A stretch of 64,000 bases of DNA from Rathayibacter sp. VKM Ac-2760 (lineage in GTDB: Bacteria > Actinomycetota > Actinomycetes > Actinomycetales > Microbacteriaceae), in contig NZ_CP047173.1 of the NCBI RefSeq assembly GCF_009834185.1, forward strand, positions 620,001 to 684,000, given 5' to 3'. The position numbers were made by a program, and so were the translations under genes. A model generated the notes under the pieces. It saw only the letters and a program-made list of their open reading frames with translations, had not been told where the DNA came from and did not search any database. This document shows, in pieces, positions 1 through 8,294 of this stretch (position 1 is its first letter; the number at the start of each line of letters is the position of its first letter).

Positions 1-701
1 TCGTCGCGGCGATCGCGGGCGTGGTGCTCGCCGTGCTCCTCGCCCGGGCGATCCCGTCGCTCCCGCCGCGGACCCGGCTGCGCTACCCCGCGCTGATCGC
101 CTCGGTCTTCGCGATCGTCCGCCGCGAGCGCTCGGTCCGCTGGAGCCTCGCCCTCGGCGGCACCTCGTTCGCCGTCTTCACGCTGTTCTGGACGTCGCTG
201 ACCTTCCTCCTCAGCGCCCCGCCCTTCTCCTTCGACGTCGGCACCATCGGCCTCTTCGGCCTGATCGGCCTGGCCGGCGCGATCGCGGCCCAGCGCGCGG
301 GCCACCTGCACGACCGCGGGCTCGCCCTGCCGGCGATCGGCGTCGCCTGGGCGGCCGTGCTGGTGTCGTTCGTGATCGGCGGACTGGGCGGCGGCTCCGT
401 CGTCGCCGTGATCGTCGCGATCCTCGTGCTCGACGTCGCGATCCAGGGCCACAACATCCTGGTGCAGTCGCGGATGTTCCAGGTCGACCCGTCGGCGCGC
501 AGCCGCCTCAACACCGCGTTCATCACCACCAACTTCGTCTGCGGCGCGGTGGGCTCGGCTCTCGCCTCGTTCCTCTGGAGCCACGGCGGCTGGGGCGCGG
601 TCTGCGTCGCCGGAGCCGTGCTGAGCGGCTTCGCGCTCACGGTCTGGCTCCTCGGCCGCCGCTCCGCCCTCGTGCTCCCCGCGGCGCAGCCGGCGGTCTG
701 A
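1..701 (+). CDS. MFS transporter, C-terminal part (5' end outside window)
   Basis: An open frame enters from before the window (codon phase starting at base 3) and stops at 701, giving about 232 visible residues. It has roughly six strongly hydrophobic segments separated by short Arg-rich loops, including AAQRAGHLHDRG between the first segments, which resembles the conserved cytoplasmic loop of the major facilitator superfamily. This is therefore probably the second six-helix bundle of a 12-helix exporter. Substrate is not predictable from this half. The true start is not in the window. The next gene is on the opposite strand and ends 21 bp away, so the two are convergent. Confidence 0.75.
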   Translation, partial: VAAIAGVVLAVLLARAIPSLPPRTRLRYPALIASVFAIVRRERSVRWSLALGGTSFAVFTLFWTSLTFLLSAPPFSFDVGTIGLFGLIGLAGAIAAQRAGHLHDRGLALPAIGVAWAAVLVSFVIGGLGGGSVVAVIVAILVLDVAIQGHNILVQSRMFQVDPSARSRLNTAFITTNFVCGAVGSALASFLWSHGGWGAVCVAGAVLSGFALTVWLLGRRSALVLPAAQPAV

Positions 702-722
702 GCGCGGCGGCGGCCGCCCGCG

Positions 723-1538
723 TCAGCTCAGCCGGAAGGGCTCACCCGGCGCGAGCACGTGCACCCGCTGCGGGTGCGACACCGCCCGGAGCACGTCCGC
801 CGGGTCGCCGTTGAACGGCGCGAAGTCCGGCGAATCCACCGAGCCCCAGTGGTGCAGCAGCAGCTGCGAGCTCGGATGCGCGTCCGCCATCTCGATCGCG
901 CCCTCGAAGGTGAAGTGCCACTCGCTGTCCGAGAAGTCGAAGAGCATCACGTCCGGGCTCGGCCCGGTCAGGTGGTGCTCGCGGATCAGCCGCGAGTCGC
1001 CGGGCGCCCAGACGGTGCCGTCGGGCGTCTCGATCCAGAAGCCGCAGGCGTCCTCCTCCTCGAAGAAGCGCTGCCCCGGCTCGGGGAAGGCGTTCTGCCA
1101 GGCGTGGTCGGCCGGGGTCAGCCGGACGCGGGTGCCGCCGACCGCGAACTCCTCGCCGATCCCGTGCCCGTGCGCCGCGAGTCCCTCGGTGGTCATCTCG
1201 GACGCGACGTAGCGCGTCGAGTGGAACGCCGTCGTGACCGGACCCAGCTCGCGACAGGTCGGCCGGCTGAAGTGGTCGTTGTCGCTGTGCGTGACCAGCA
1301 CCGCGTCCAGCCGCGGCACGGCCGGCGCGGCGATCGGGAAGTCGATCAGCACCGGCATGTCGAAGCCGCCGAGCAGCGGGTCGATCATCAGCGTCGTGCC
1401 GCGGGAGGTGAGCAGGAACCCGGCCATGCCGAGCCAGCGCAGCGTCGTGCCCCCGTCGTCCTCGAAGGCCTCGTCGCCGAAGGAGCGGGTCGGCCCCGCC
1501 ACGGCCTGGCGGCGCTCGTCGTCGTGGGCACGGGTCAT
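723..1538 (-). CDS. Metallo-beta-lactamase-fold hydrolase (UlaG-like)
   Basis: A 271-residue cytoplasmic protein. The metal-binding motif THSDNDHF lies at about residues 83-90 (H84, D86, D88, H89). It is followed by ADHAW and APGDSR segments that fit the later metal ligands of the UlaG/L-ascorbate-6-phosphate-lactonase branch of the MBL superfamily. The ATG at 1538 is chosen because GGAGA stands 8 nt upstream of it. A GTG at 1574 is in frame but overlaps a -10-like TAGGGT (fwd 1573-1578), which instead fits a transcription start about 28 nt before the ATG. The exact substrate is unknown. The family includes lactonases and phosphodiesterases. Confidence 0.8.
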   Translation of the reverse strand: MTRAHDDERRQAVAGPTRSFGDEAFEDDGGTTLRWLGMAGFLLTSRGTTLMIDPLLGGFDMPVLIDFPIAAPAVPRLDAVLVTHSDNDHFSRPTCRELGPVTTAFHSTRYVASEMTTEGLAAHGHGIGEEFAVGGTRVRLTPADHAWQNAFPEPGQRFFEEEDACGFWIETPDGTVWAPGDSRLIREHHLTGPSPDVMLFDFSDSEWHFTFEGAIEMADAHPSSQLLLHHWGSVDSPDFAPFNGDPADVLRAVSHPQRVHVLAPGEPFRLS

Positions 1539-1605
1539 CGTCGTCTCCGCTCGTCGAGGTCGGTCACGGACCACCCTACGAGCGGTCCCGGGAAGCGTCG
1601 GGAGC

Positions 1606-1926
1606 TCACTCCGCGAAGACGCGCTTCGCGACGTCGATCGCCGAGAGCGCCTTCGGCCAGCCGGCGTAGAAGGCGAGGTGCGTGAACGCCTCGACGATCT
1701 CGGCCTCGGTCAGCCCGTTCTCGCGGCCGATGCGGGTGTGCGACTCCAGCTGCACCGTGCTGCCACCGGTGAGCAGCGAGGAGAGGGTGAGGAGGCTGCG
1801 GTCGCGCTTGCCGAGCTCGGGACGCTCCCAGACGTCGCCGAAGAGGACGTCCTCGGTGAGCTGCACGATCTTCGGGGCGAGGTCGCCGATCGTGGCGCGG
1901 AGCGGGCTGGGGGTGGTCTCGGGCAC
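1606..1926 (-). CDS. Carboxymuconolactone decarboxylase family protein
   Basis: 106 residues, the usual size for the CMD/AhpD-like fold. The conserved core LTLSSLLTGG...ESHTRIGRENGLTEAEIVE and the FYAGWPKA segment are present. There is no CxxC pair, so it resembles gamma-carboxymuconolactone decarboxylase rather than the AhpD peroxidase. The GTG start at 1926 is chosen because GAGGAG lies about 5-6 nt upstream, and a longer reading frame upstream has no family similarity. It is divergent from the cupin gene at 2108. CMD and cupin proteins of this type often occur together or fused, so a shared small-molecule or redox role is inferred. Confidence 0.85.
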   Translation of the reverse strand: MPETTPSPLRATIGDLAPKIVQLTEDVLFGDVWERPELGKRDRSLLTLSSLLTGGSTVQLESHTRIGRENGLTEAEIVEAFTHLAFYAGWPKALSAIDVAKRVFAE

Positions 1927-2107
1927 GGGGATCTCCTCGGGGTCTGCGGTCGGCCGGTCGGCCGACCCGTCCCACTCCACCCCTGCCCGGCCGCGCGAGG
2001 AAGGCCCTGCCGGAAGGTGTACCGCCAGTGCCTGTCCCCGGCCGACGACCCGGCCTACCGTGGCGGACGGGGCGGACGCCCCACCCGCCCCGGAGAGAAG
2101 GACCCCC

Positions 2108-2524
2108 GTGAACATCGAACCGACGACCCCCTCCGTCAAGAACCCGCCCGAGCAGTTCGCCGGCGACGTCTGGCTCGACACGATCGTCGTGCCGCACGAC
2201 GCCGACCAGCGCACCACGATGGCCCGGGTGCGCTTCGCCCCCGGCGCCCGCACCGCCTGGCACTCGCACGCCCGCGGCCAGTACCTGCACGTGACCCAGG
2301 GCGTCGCCCGCTTCGGCGGCCGCGACGGCACCGTCCTCGAGGTGCACGCCGGCCAGACCCTCTACACCCCGCCCGGCGAGGAGCACTGGCACGCCTCCGC
2401 CCCCGGCGTCTTCATGGAGCACCTGGCAGTCCTCGAGGCCGCCGACGATCCGGCCACGACGACGGCCTGGGCCGAGCACATCACCGACGCGGAGTACGGG
2501 GGCAACGCAGCCGAAGGGCGCTGA
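2108..2524 (+). CDS. Cupin-domain protein
   Basis: 138 residues forming a single cupin barrel. The first motif is AWHSHARGQYLHVTQG, with two His and a Gln as metal ligands, and the second is PGEEHWHA. Small monocupins of this sort bind a divalent metal and act as dioxygenase-, isomerase- or sensor-like proteins. No substrate can be assigned. The GTG start is preceded by GGAGAGAAGG at a good distance, and a TACCGT -10-like box (2056-2061) lies about 45 nt upstream, so this gene has a leader. It is divergent from the CMD gene, and the two probably share the 181-bp promoter region. Confidence 0.85.
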   Translation: MNIEPTTPSVKNPPEQFAGDVWLDTIVVPHDADQRTTMARVRFAPGARTAWHSHARGQYLHVTQGVARFGGRDGTVLEVHAGQTLYTPPGEEHWHASAPGVFMEHLAVLEAADDPATTTAWAEHITDAEYGGNAAEGR

Positions 2525-2545
2525 CGGAGGCAGAGCATCAGCTGA

Positions 2546-3166
2546 GACGGCGGCTCATCGCTTCCCGTCCTCGTCGTCGACGACCAGCCAGTCATCCGCC
2601 AGGCCCTCGGCAGCGCGAGCGGCATCGAGGTCGTCGGCGAGGTCGTCGGCGAGGCGCGCACCGGCCGCGAGGCGGTCGACCTCGCGACCCGCCTGCACCC
2701 GGATGTCGTCCTGATGGACATCCGCATGCCCGAGCTCGACGGCATCGGCGCCACCGCCCTGATCTGCGCCGACCCGGAGCTGGCCGCGACGAAGGTCCTG
2801 ATCCTCACGACCTTCGAGGAGGACGAGTACCTGATCGCCGCCCTGCGCGCGGGTGCCGGCGGCTTCCTCGGCAAGGGCGCCGAGCCGGAGGAGATCGCCG
2901 CCGCCGTCCGCGCCGTGCACGCGGGCGACAGCCTGCTCTCGCCCGCCGCGACCCGCAGCCTGATCACCCGCTACGTCCTCGCGCCGCAGGCGTCGCCGCC
3001 GCTCGTCGAGCCGCCGGAGTTCGCCCAGCTCACCGACCGCGAGCGCGAGGTCCTGCTGCTCGTCGCGCGCGGCCGCTCCAACCAGGAGATCGCGGACGAC
3101 CTCGTCATCTCCCCGCACACCGCCAAGACCCACGTCGAGAGCGGCCTGCTGACCCCCGGCGCCTGA
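2546..3166 (+). pseudogene. Remnant of a NarL/LuxR-type response regulator
   Basis: The frame encodes an obvious receiver domain: PVLVVDDQP acidic pair, DVVLMDIRMPELDG with the phospho-acceptor Asp, LTTF and the GKGAEPEE Lys. A NarL-type helix-turn-helix follows (LTDREREVLLLVARGRSNQEIADDL). It looks broken at both ends. Upstream of VLVVDD there is no ATG, GTG or TTG before in-frame stops at 2522 and 2543. At the C-terminus TAKTHV runs straight into ESGLLTPGA, so the recognition-helix end and the usual 'LGARDRAQLVVLAY' stretch (about 25 codons) are missing in frame. No sensor kinase lies nearby. A translated form could only start at the internal ATG 2714. Confidence 0.7.
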
Positions 3167-3247
3167 TCCGCGCGCCGAGGCGTCCTCGAACCGCCGAGGC
3201 GTCCCGCAGCACCGGGACGCCTCGGCGGGAGCGGGACGTCTCGCGCG

Positions 3248-4405
3248 CTACTGCACCGGGCCGGCGATGCGGGGGAGCAGGCGCTGGATGGCCGTCGCCG
3301 CGGCGCCGCGGGCCCACTCGATCAGGCCGCCGTCGTCCACGAGGAGCGTCGGGGCGTCGGCGTCCGGGTCGCGGACGGCGGCGATCGCCGCGTCCACCAG
3401 CGCCGACTGCTCCGAGTAGAGCGCCACGCCCTCGCCGGCCAGGATCACCGTGTCGACCATCGCCAGGTTCGCGATCGCCGAGATCATCGTGCCGAGCGCC
3501 CGGGCCGAGTCCTCGAGGATCCGCGCGGCGGCCTCGTCGCCCTCGCGCGCCAGCGCGAAGCCCTCGGCCAGCGTCAGCTCGCGCCCGGCCGCCACATAGA
3601 GCTGCCGCGTCAGCGACGGCAGCGTCAGCATCGCCGTCGAGCAGCCGCGGTGCCCCGCCTCGCAGACCGGGCCGCCCGGATCGAGCGGGAAGTGGCCGCC
3701 GAGCCCGAGGCCCGCCGCCGGCGGCGCGACGACGCGGTCGTGCACCACCAGTCCGTAGCCGACGCCCGCGCCCATCGTCAGCACCGCGAAGTGCGAGAGC
3801 CCGCGCCCGCGCCCGAACCAGTGCTCGGCCGCGGTGAGCGCGACGACGTCGTTCTCCAGTGCGACCGGCAGACCGAGCAACGCCGACAGCGGCCCGGCGA
3901 GGTCGACGTCGCGCCAGCGGAGGAACGGCGCGCGCCGCACCCGCCCTGCCGCGTCCACGCTGCCGCCGATCGTGACGCCCAGCCCGGCGAAGACGGAGGC
4001 CCCGCCCAGCTCCTCGACCACGGCGACGACCGCGGCGATCACCTCCTGCGGCGACGTGCCCGGCAGCGCCCGGACCAGCCCGCGCTCGGTGCGCGCCCGC
4101 AGATCGGTGCGGACGGCGAGCACCTCGGTGCCGGTGATCTTCACGCCGGCGAAGCGCAGTGCCTCCGGGCGGATGTCGAGTGGCCGGGCCGGACGGCCGA
4201 CGCCCGCGCTCTGCTCGGCGCCCTCCACGAAGAGGCCGCTCTCGAGGAAGGGGCGGGTGAGCCGGGTGAGGCTGGCGGGGGAGAGGCCGAGCCGCCGGCC
4301 GAGGTCCGCGCGCGAGATCGGCCCGTGGATGAGCACTTCGCGGGCCAGGAGCTCCGCCGAGGTGCTGGCGCCGTCCTCCGCCGCGATGGTGTCCGTCATC
4401 GCCAT
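3248..4405 (-). CDS. ROK-family transcriptional repressor
   Basis: 385 residues with an N-terminal winged helix-turn-helix (LLAREVLIHGPISRADLGRRLGLSPASLTRLTRPFLESGL) joined to a ROK sugar-kinase-like domain. The ROK signature region VCEAGHRGCSTAML is a variant of the Cys/His zinc motif, and GLGVTIGGSVD is present. Such proteins are sugar-responsive repressors of the XylR/NagC class. The ATG at 4405 follows AAGGG at 7 nt; an ATG two codons later is possible. It is divergent from the alpha-galactosidase gene 118 bp away, and a 21-bp inverted repeat sits over that promoter. It is therefore the likely repressor of the alpha-galactoside genes, with a galactoside as inducer (inference). Confidence 0.87.
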   Translation of the reverse strand: MAMTDTIAAEDGASTSAELLAREVLIHGPISRADLGRRLGLSPASLTRLTRPFLESGLFVEGAEQSAGVGRPARPLDIRPEALRFAGVKITGTEVLAVRTDLRARTERGLVRALPGTSPQEVIAAVVAVVEELGGASVFAGLGVTIGGSVDAAGRVRRAPFLRWRDVDLAGPLSALLGLPVALENDVVALTAAEHWFGRGRGLSHFAVLTMGAGVGYGLVVHDRVVAPPAAGLGLGGHFPLDPGGPVCEAGHRGCSTAMLTLPSLTRQLYVAAGRELTLAEGFALAREGDEAAARILEDSARALGTMISAIANLAMVDTVILAGEGVALYSEQSALVDAAIAAVRDPDADAPTLLVDDGGLIEWARGAAATAIQRLLPRIAGPVQ

Positions 4406-4487
4406 GCTGCCGCCCTTCTTTCCGTTCCGACACGAAGCTACTCGACCTGCACCCCGCGAACGGGTCCCACCGCCCACATCCGCCCTC

Positions 4488-4517
4488 TTGACAGCCCTAT
4501 TACTTCTGCCGTAGAAC
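4488..4517 (+). promoter_or_regulatory. Promoter of alpha-galactosidase gene (leaderless)
   Basis: A perfect -35 TTGACA (4488-4493) is followed after 18 bp by TAGAAC (4512-4517). Transcription would begin 6-7 nt later, at or next to the ATG at 4524. No Shine-Dalgarno sequence lies in front of that ATG, so the mRNA is probably leaderless. Confidence 0.65.
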
Positions 4518-4520
4518 TAA
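4500..4520. promoter_or_regulatory. Probable ROK operator overlapping the -10 and start site
   Basis: An 8-5-8 inverted repeat, TTACTTCT-gccgt-AGAACTAA, with one mismatch between arms. ROK repressors of the XylR type are known to bind TTAGTT...AACTAA-like palindromes, and the right arm plus its partner fits this. Binding here would cover the -10 box and the start of the leaderless alpha-galactosidase mRNA. Confidence 0.6.
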
Positions 4521-4523
4521 CGC

Positions 4524-6692
4524 ATGCAGCGCAGCACCGCACCGACGAGCACCCCCGAGTCCCTCGGATCCGCCGCCGACCGCGTCCTCCACCTTCGCAA
4601 CGGAGGAACGAGCGTGATCGTCGACGCCCGCACCACCGCCTTCCCGGCGATTGTGCACTGGGGCGCCGACCTCGGCCATCTTTCCGCCGCTGAACTATCG
4701 GCGCTCGCCGCGGCCGCCGTGCCGCAGCGCGTCTCCGGCGGCCTCGACGCCCCGGCCCCGTTCGGCCTCGTCGCCGTCGAGGCGGACGGCTGGCAGCACG
4801 CGCCGACCCTCGAGGGCACGCACGAGCGCGAGACCGCGAGCGAGCGCTTCGTCGTCGAGAGCCTCGAGAGCCTCGGCGCCGCCCTCCGCGTCGTCGCCGT
4901 CGGCGCCCGCCTGCGCGTCACCATCGACGTCGAGGTCGACGGCGCCGGACTGCTCACCCAGCGCGCCCGCGTCGAGAACCTCGACGAGCGCCCCTTCCGC
5001 CTCGAGCGCCTCGACCTCGGCTTCCCCCTCCCCGCGACCGCCCGCGAGATCCTGGACACCACCGGCCACCACCTCCGCGAGCGCCACCCCCAGCGCCGCC
5101 CGCTCACCATCGGCGAGCACGCCCGCAGCACGCGCCGCGGGCGTCCCGGCGCCGACGCGACGCTCCTCCTCGCCGTCGGCGCTCCCGGCTTCGGCTGGGA
5201 GCGCGGGCTCGTGCACGGCGTGCACCTCGGCTGGAGCGGCGACGCCGCGATCCGCGCCGAGCGCACCGTCGAGGGCGTCTCTCTGGTCGCGACCGGCGAG
5301 CTGCTCCGGCCGGCCGAGATCGAGCTCGCGCAGGGCGAGAGCTACGAGACGCCGATCGCCTACGGCTCCTGGGGCGATGGGCTCAACGCCCTGCAGGCCC
5401 GGTTCCACGCGTCGCTCCGGGCCCGCGCGCAGCACCCCGTCAGTCCGCGGCCCGTCACCCTCAACACCTGGGAGGCCGTCTACTTCGACCACGACCTCGC
5501 CGGCCTCACCGCGCTCGCCGAGAGCGCCGCGCGGATCGGGGTGGAGCGGTTCGTGCTCGACGACGGCTGGTTCCTCGGCCGGCGCGACGACACGACCAGC
5601 CTCGGCGACTGGACCGTCGACCCGGACGTCTGGCCGCGCGGCCTCTCGCCGATCATCGAGGCGGTCACCGGCCTGGGGATGCAGTTCGGCCTCTGGGTCG
5701 AGCCCGAGATGATCAGCCCCGACTCCGAGCTGGCCCGCGCGCACCCGGAGTGGATCCTCGGCCCGGCCGGGCATCTCCCGCACTCGGCGCGCCAGCAGCA
5801 GGTCCTCGACCTCTCCCAGCGCGGCGCCTACGAGCACGTGCTCGCAGCCCTCGACGCGCTGGTGACGGAGTACCCGATCGCGTACCTGAAGTGGGACCAC
5901 AACCGCGACCTGATCGAGGCCGTCTCGCCCGCCACGGGCCGCGCGGCCGTGCACGAGAACGTCCTCGCGCTCTACCGTCTGCTCGACGAGCTCCGCGCCC
6001 GGCACCCCGGCCTCGAGATCGAGTCCTGCGCGTCCGGCGGCTCCCGCGTCGACCTCGGGATCCTCGCCCGCACCGACCGCATCTGGACCAGCGACTGCAA
6101 CGACCCGCTCGAGCGGCAGACCATCCAGCCGTACACGCAGCTGGTCGTCCCGCCCGAGCTGATGGGCCAGCACATCGGCCCCCCGCAGGCGCACTCCACC
6201 CAGCGCACGCACTCCCTCGCGTTCCGCGCCGGCACCGCGCTGACCGGCCACTTCGGCATCGAGTGGGACGTCTCCGCCCTCGAGCCCGCCGTGGAGGAGG
6301 AGCTGACCCGCTGGGTCGCCTTCCACCGCGAGCATCGCGACCTGCTGCACAGCGGCACCGTCGTCCGCGCCGACCTCGCCGACGACGCGGCGTCACTCTC
6401 CGGAGTCGTCGCCGCCGACCGCGCGTCCGCCCTCTTCGTCCTCGCCCAGCTCCGCACGGGGGAGAGCTACCCGCCCGGGCGGCTCACCCTCCCGGGACTC
6501 GATCCCGACACCGCCTACGCCGTCCGACTCGCCCCGGTGTCCGCACCGCTCGGCGGGCCCGGCCAGTCGCCCCTCGACTGGACCCTGCACGACACCGTCC
6601 TCACCGGCCGCGTCCTCGGGACGGTCGGCCTGCAGACCCCCGTCCTGAACCCGGAATCCCTCGTCGTCCTGACCGCCACCGCCGTCGAGTAG
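4524..6692 (+). CDS. Alpha-galactosidase, GH36
   Basis: 722 residues, the usual length for GH36. It has an N-terminal beta-sandwich, a (beta/alpha)8 barrel and a C-terminal beta domain. Barrel motifs: WEAVYFDHD, FVLDDGWFLGRRDD, GLWVEPEMISPDS, then YLKWDHNR with the nucleophile D458, then CASGGSR, and TSDCNDPLER with the acid/base Asp of the SDxxD pair (D524/D527). It hydrolyses terminal alpha-1,6-galactosides such as melibiose and raffinose-family sugars. There is no signal peptide, so it acts in the cytosol on imported sugar, which matches the downstream binding protein and permeases. The start is the ATG directly after the -10 box. Control by the divergent ROK repressor is inferred. Confidence 0.93.
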   Translation: MQRSTAPTSTPESLGSAADRVLHLRNGGTSVIVDARTTAFPAIVHWGADLGHLSAAELSALAAAAVPQRVSGGLDAPAPFGLVAVEADGWQHAPTLEGTHERETASERFVVESLESLGAALRVVAVGARLRVTIDVEVDGAGLLTQRARVENLDERPFRLERLDLGFPLPATAREILDTTGHHLRERHPQRRPLTIGEHARSTRRGRPGADATLLLAVGAPGFGWERGLVHGVHLGWSGDAAIRAERTVEGVSLVATGELLRPAEIELAQGESYETPIAYGSWGDGLNALQARFHASLRARAQHPVSPRPVTLNTWEAVYFDHDLAGLTALAESAARIGVERFVLDDGWFLGRRDDTTSLGDWTVDPDVWPRGLSPIIEAVTGLGMQFGLWVEPEMISPDSELARAHPEWILGPAGHLPHSARQQQVLDLSQRGAYEHVLAALDALVTEYPIAYLKWDHNRDLIEAVSPATGRAAVHENVLALYRLLDELRARHPGLEIESCASGGSRVDLGILARTDRIWTSDCNDPLERQTIQPYTQLVVPPELMGQHIGPPQAHSTQRTHSLAFRAGTALTGHFGIEWDVSALEPAVEEELTRWVAFHREHRDLLHSGTVVRADLADDAASLSGVVAADRASALFVLAQLRTGESYPPGRLTLPGLDPDTAYAVRLAPVSAPLGGPGQSPLDWTLHDTVLTGRVLGTVGLQTPVLNPESLVVLTATAVE

Positions 6693-6706
6693 CCCGCGCC
6701 GCTTCT

Positions 6707-6801
6707 TGCTGATCGAGCAGCCCGCGCAGCGGGCGCATCGAGATCCACCGTCCTGCAGACGCCAGGTCTCGATACGCCGCTCCGCGGCTACTCGACCAGC
6801 A
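6707..6801 (-). repeat. REPIN-like two-armed element, 95-bp form
   Basis: Arms run TGCTGATCGAGCAGCCC...CATCGAGATC (6707-6743) and GGTCTCGATACGCC...TACTCGACCAGCA (6764-6801). Each contains its own small hairpin, and the two arms face each other. The short spacer contains CTGCAGACG. It is inverted relative to the copies at 32742 and 58367. The 'GATC' arm comes first and the 'GGTC' arm second. It begins 14 nt after the alpha-galactosidase stop codon. Confidence 0.85.
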
Positions 6802-6831
6802 AGAGGGTGCCGCTCCACGTGCCGCCCGCTC

Positions 6832-6942
6832 CTGCTGATCGAGCAGCCCGCGCAGCGGACCACCTCTTGCTGATCGAGTAGCCCGCTCCGCGGACCACCT
6901 CTTGCTGATCGAGTAGCCCGCTCCGCGGGCGTATCGAGATCC
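6832..6942 (+). repeat. Three single arms of the REPIN-like family in tandem
   Basis: Three successive TGCTGATCGAGyAGCCCGC arms (about 6832, 6868 and 6903). The first two are cut short after GCGGACCACCTC and only the last is complete through GTATCGAGATC. Together with the preceding two-armed element they fill almost all of the 290-bp gap between the alpha-galactosidase and its transporter genes. Confidence 0.8.
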
Positions 6943-6982
6943 CCCCTCACCCACCCCCCCCGCGCAAGGAGGCGCCCCACCC

Positions 6983-8287
6983 ATGACCCCTCGCCACGTC
7001 CCGCCGCCCGGCGCCCTGTCCCGGCGCCTGTTCCTCTCGGCCGCCGCGTCCGCCGCATCGATCGCCGCCCTCGCCTCCTGCGCCTCGCCCGGCGCGGCGA
7101 GCGGAGTCACCACGCTCGACTTCTTCCAGTTCAAGGCCGAGGCCGTGGAGGACTTCGCCCGGATCATCGCGCAGTTCGAGGCCGCCAACCCCGACATCCG
7201 CGTGATCGCCAACAACGTGCCCGACCCGGACACCGCCCTGCGCACACTGCTCGTCAAGGACAAGATCCCCGACGTACTCACCCTCAACGGCTCCGGCTAC
7301 TACGCCGATCTCGCCAAGGCCGGCGTCTTCCACGACTTCACCGGCGACGAGCTCGTCGAGCGGGTGAACCCGGCGGCGCTCGAGATCATCGACGCCCTCG
7401 GCAGCTTCAACGGCGAGGAGATCAACGCGCTCGCCTTCGCCAACAACGCCGACGGCATCCTCTACAACCGCACGATCTTCGCCGACAACGGCATCGAGGT
7501 CCCCACCACCTGGGACGAGCTGATCGCCGTCTGCGACACCCTCGTCGCCGCCGGCATCACCCCGTTCTACGGCGCGCTGCTCGACAACTGGACGGGCGCC
7601 CCGGCGTTCAACGCCCTCGGTGGCCAGCTGCAGCCCGACGGCTTCTTCGACGCGATGCGCGCGGAAGGAGCCGACCTGGGCCCCGACTCGCCCGTCTCGT
7701 TCTCCAAGGACTACGCGCTGGCGATGGAGCGCCTCGGCCAGCTGTTCTCCTACACCCAGGAGGGCTCGTTCGGCCGCGGCTACGACGACGGCAACCAGGC
7801 CTTCGCGGCCGGCGAGGCCGCGATGTACCCGCAGGGCATCTGGGCGATCAACCCGGTCCGCACCAACAACCCCGACATCGATCTCGGCGTCTTCCCCTAC
7901 CCGGTGCTCGACGATCCCGCCGACACGAAGGTCACCTCCGGCGTCGACGTCGCGGTCGCGATCGGCCGCGGCACCCCGAAGCTGGAGGCCGCGCGCCGCT
8001 TCGTCGCCTTCCTGCTCGACCCCGCCGTGGTCGAGCCGTACGTCGAGAGCCAGGCCGCGTTCTCGCCGCTCGTCGGCGCCGCCCCCAACAGCGACCCGAC
8101 GCTCGCCGAGCTGCAGCCCTACTTCGAGCAGGGCCGCCTGATCGGCTTCGTCGACCACCAGATCCCCGCGAGCATCCCGCTCAACCCCACCCTCCAGGCG
8201 TTCCTCGCCAGTGGAGACGCGGACGCCGCGCTCCGCACCCTCGACAGTGAGTGGCGCAAGGTCGCGGCACGCACCACCCGGAAGTGA
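6983..8287 (+). CDS. Sugar ABC transporter substrate-binding lipoprotein (CUT1)
   Basis: 434 residues. The signal sequence carries SRRLFL (residues 13-18, a Tat-type twin-arginine motif), a hydrophobic stretch and the lipobox LASC with Cys33 as lipidation site, so export is probably by Tat and the protein is a membrane-anchored lipoprotein. The mature part has the family 1 extracellular solute-binding fold (FFQFKAEAVEDFARIIAQFEAANPDIRV, GYDDGNQAFAAGEAAMYPQGIWA). AAGGAGG stands 10 nt before the ATG. The two permeases follow at once. Substrate is inferred to be an alpha-galactoside from the adjacent GH36 gene. Confidence 0.9.
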   Translation: MTPRHVPPPGALSRRLFLSAAASAASIAALASCASPGAASGVTTLDFFQFKAEAVEDFARIIAQFEAANPDIRVIANNVPDPDTALRTLLVKDKIPDVLTLNGSGYYADLAKAGVFHDFTGDELVERVNPAALEIIDALGSFNGEEINALAFANNADGILYNRTIFADNGIEVPTTWDELIAVCDTLVAAGITPFYGALLDNWTGAPAFNALGGQLQPDGFFDAMRAEGADLGPDSPVSFSKDYALAMERLGQLFSYTQEGSFGRGYDDGNQAFAAGEAAMYPQGIWAINPVRTNNPDIDLGVFPYPVLDDPADTKVTSGVDVAVAIGRGTPKLEAARRFVAFLLDPAVVEPYVESQAAFSPLVGAAPNSDPTLAELQPYFEQGRLIGFVDHQIPASIPLNPTLQAFLASGDADAALRTLDSEWRKVAARTTRK

Positions 8288-8294
8288 GCAGGAC

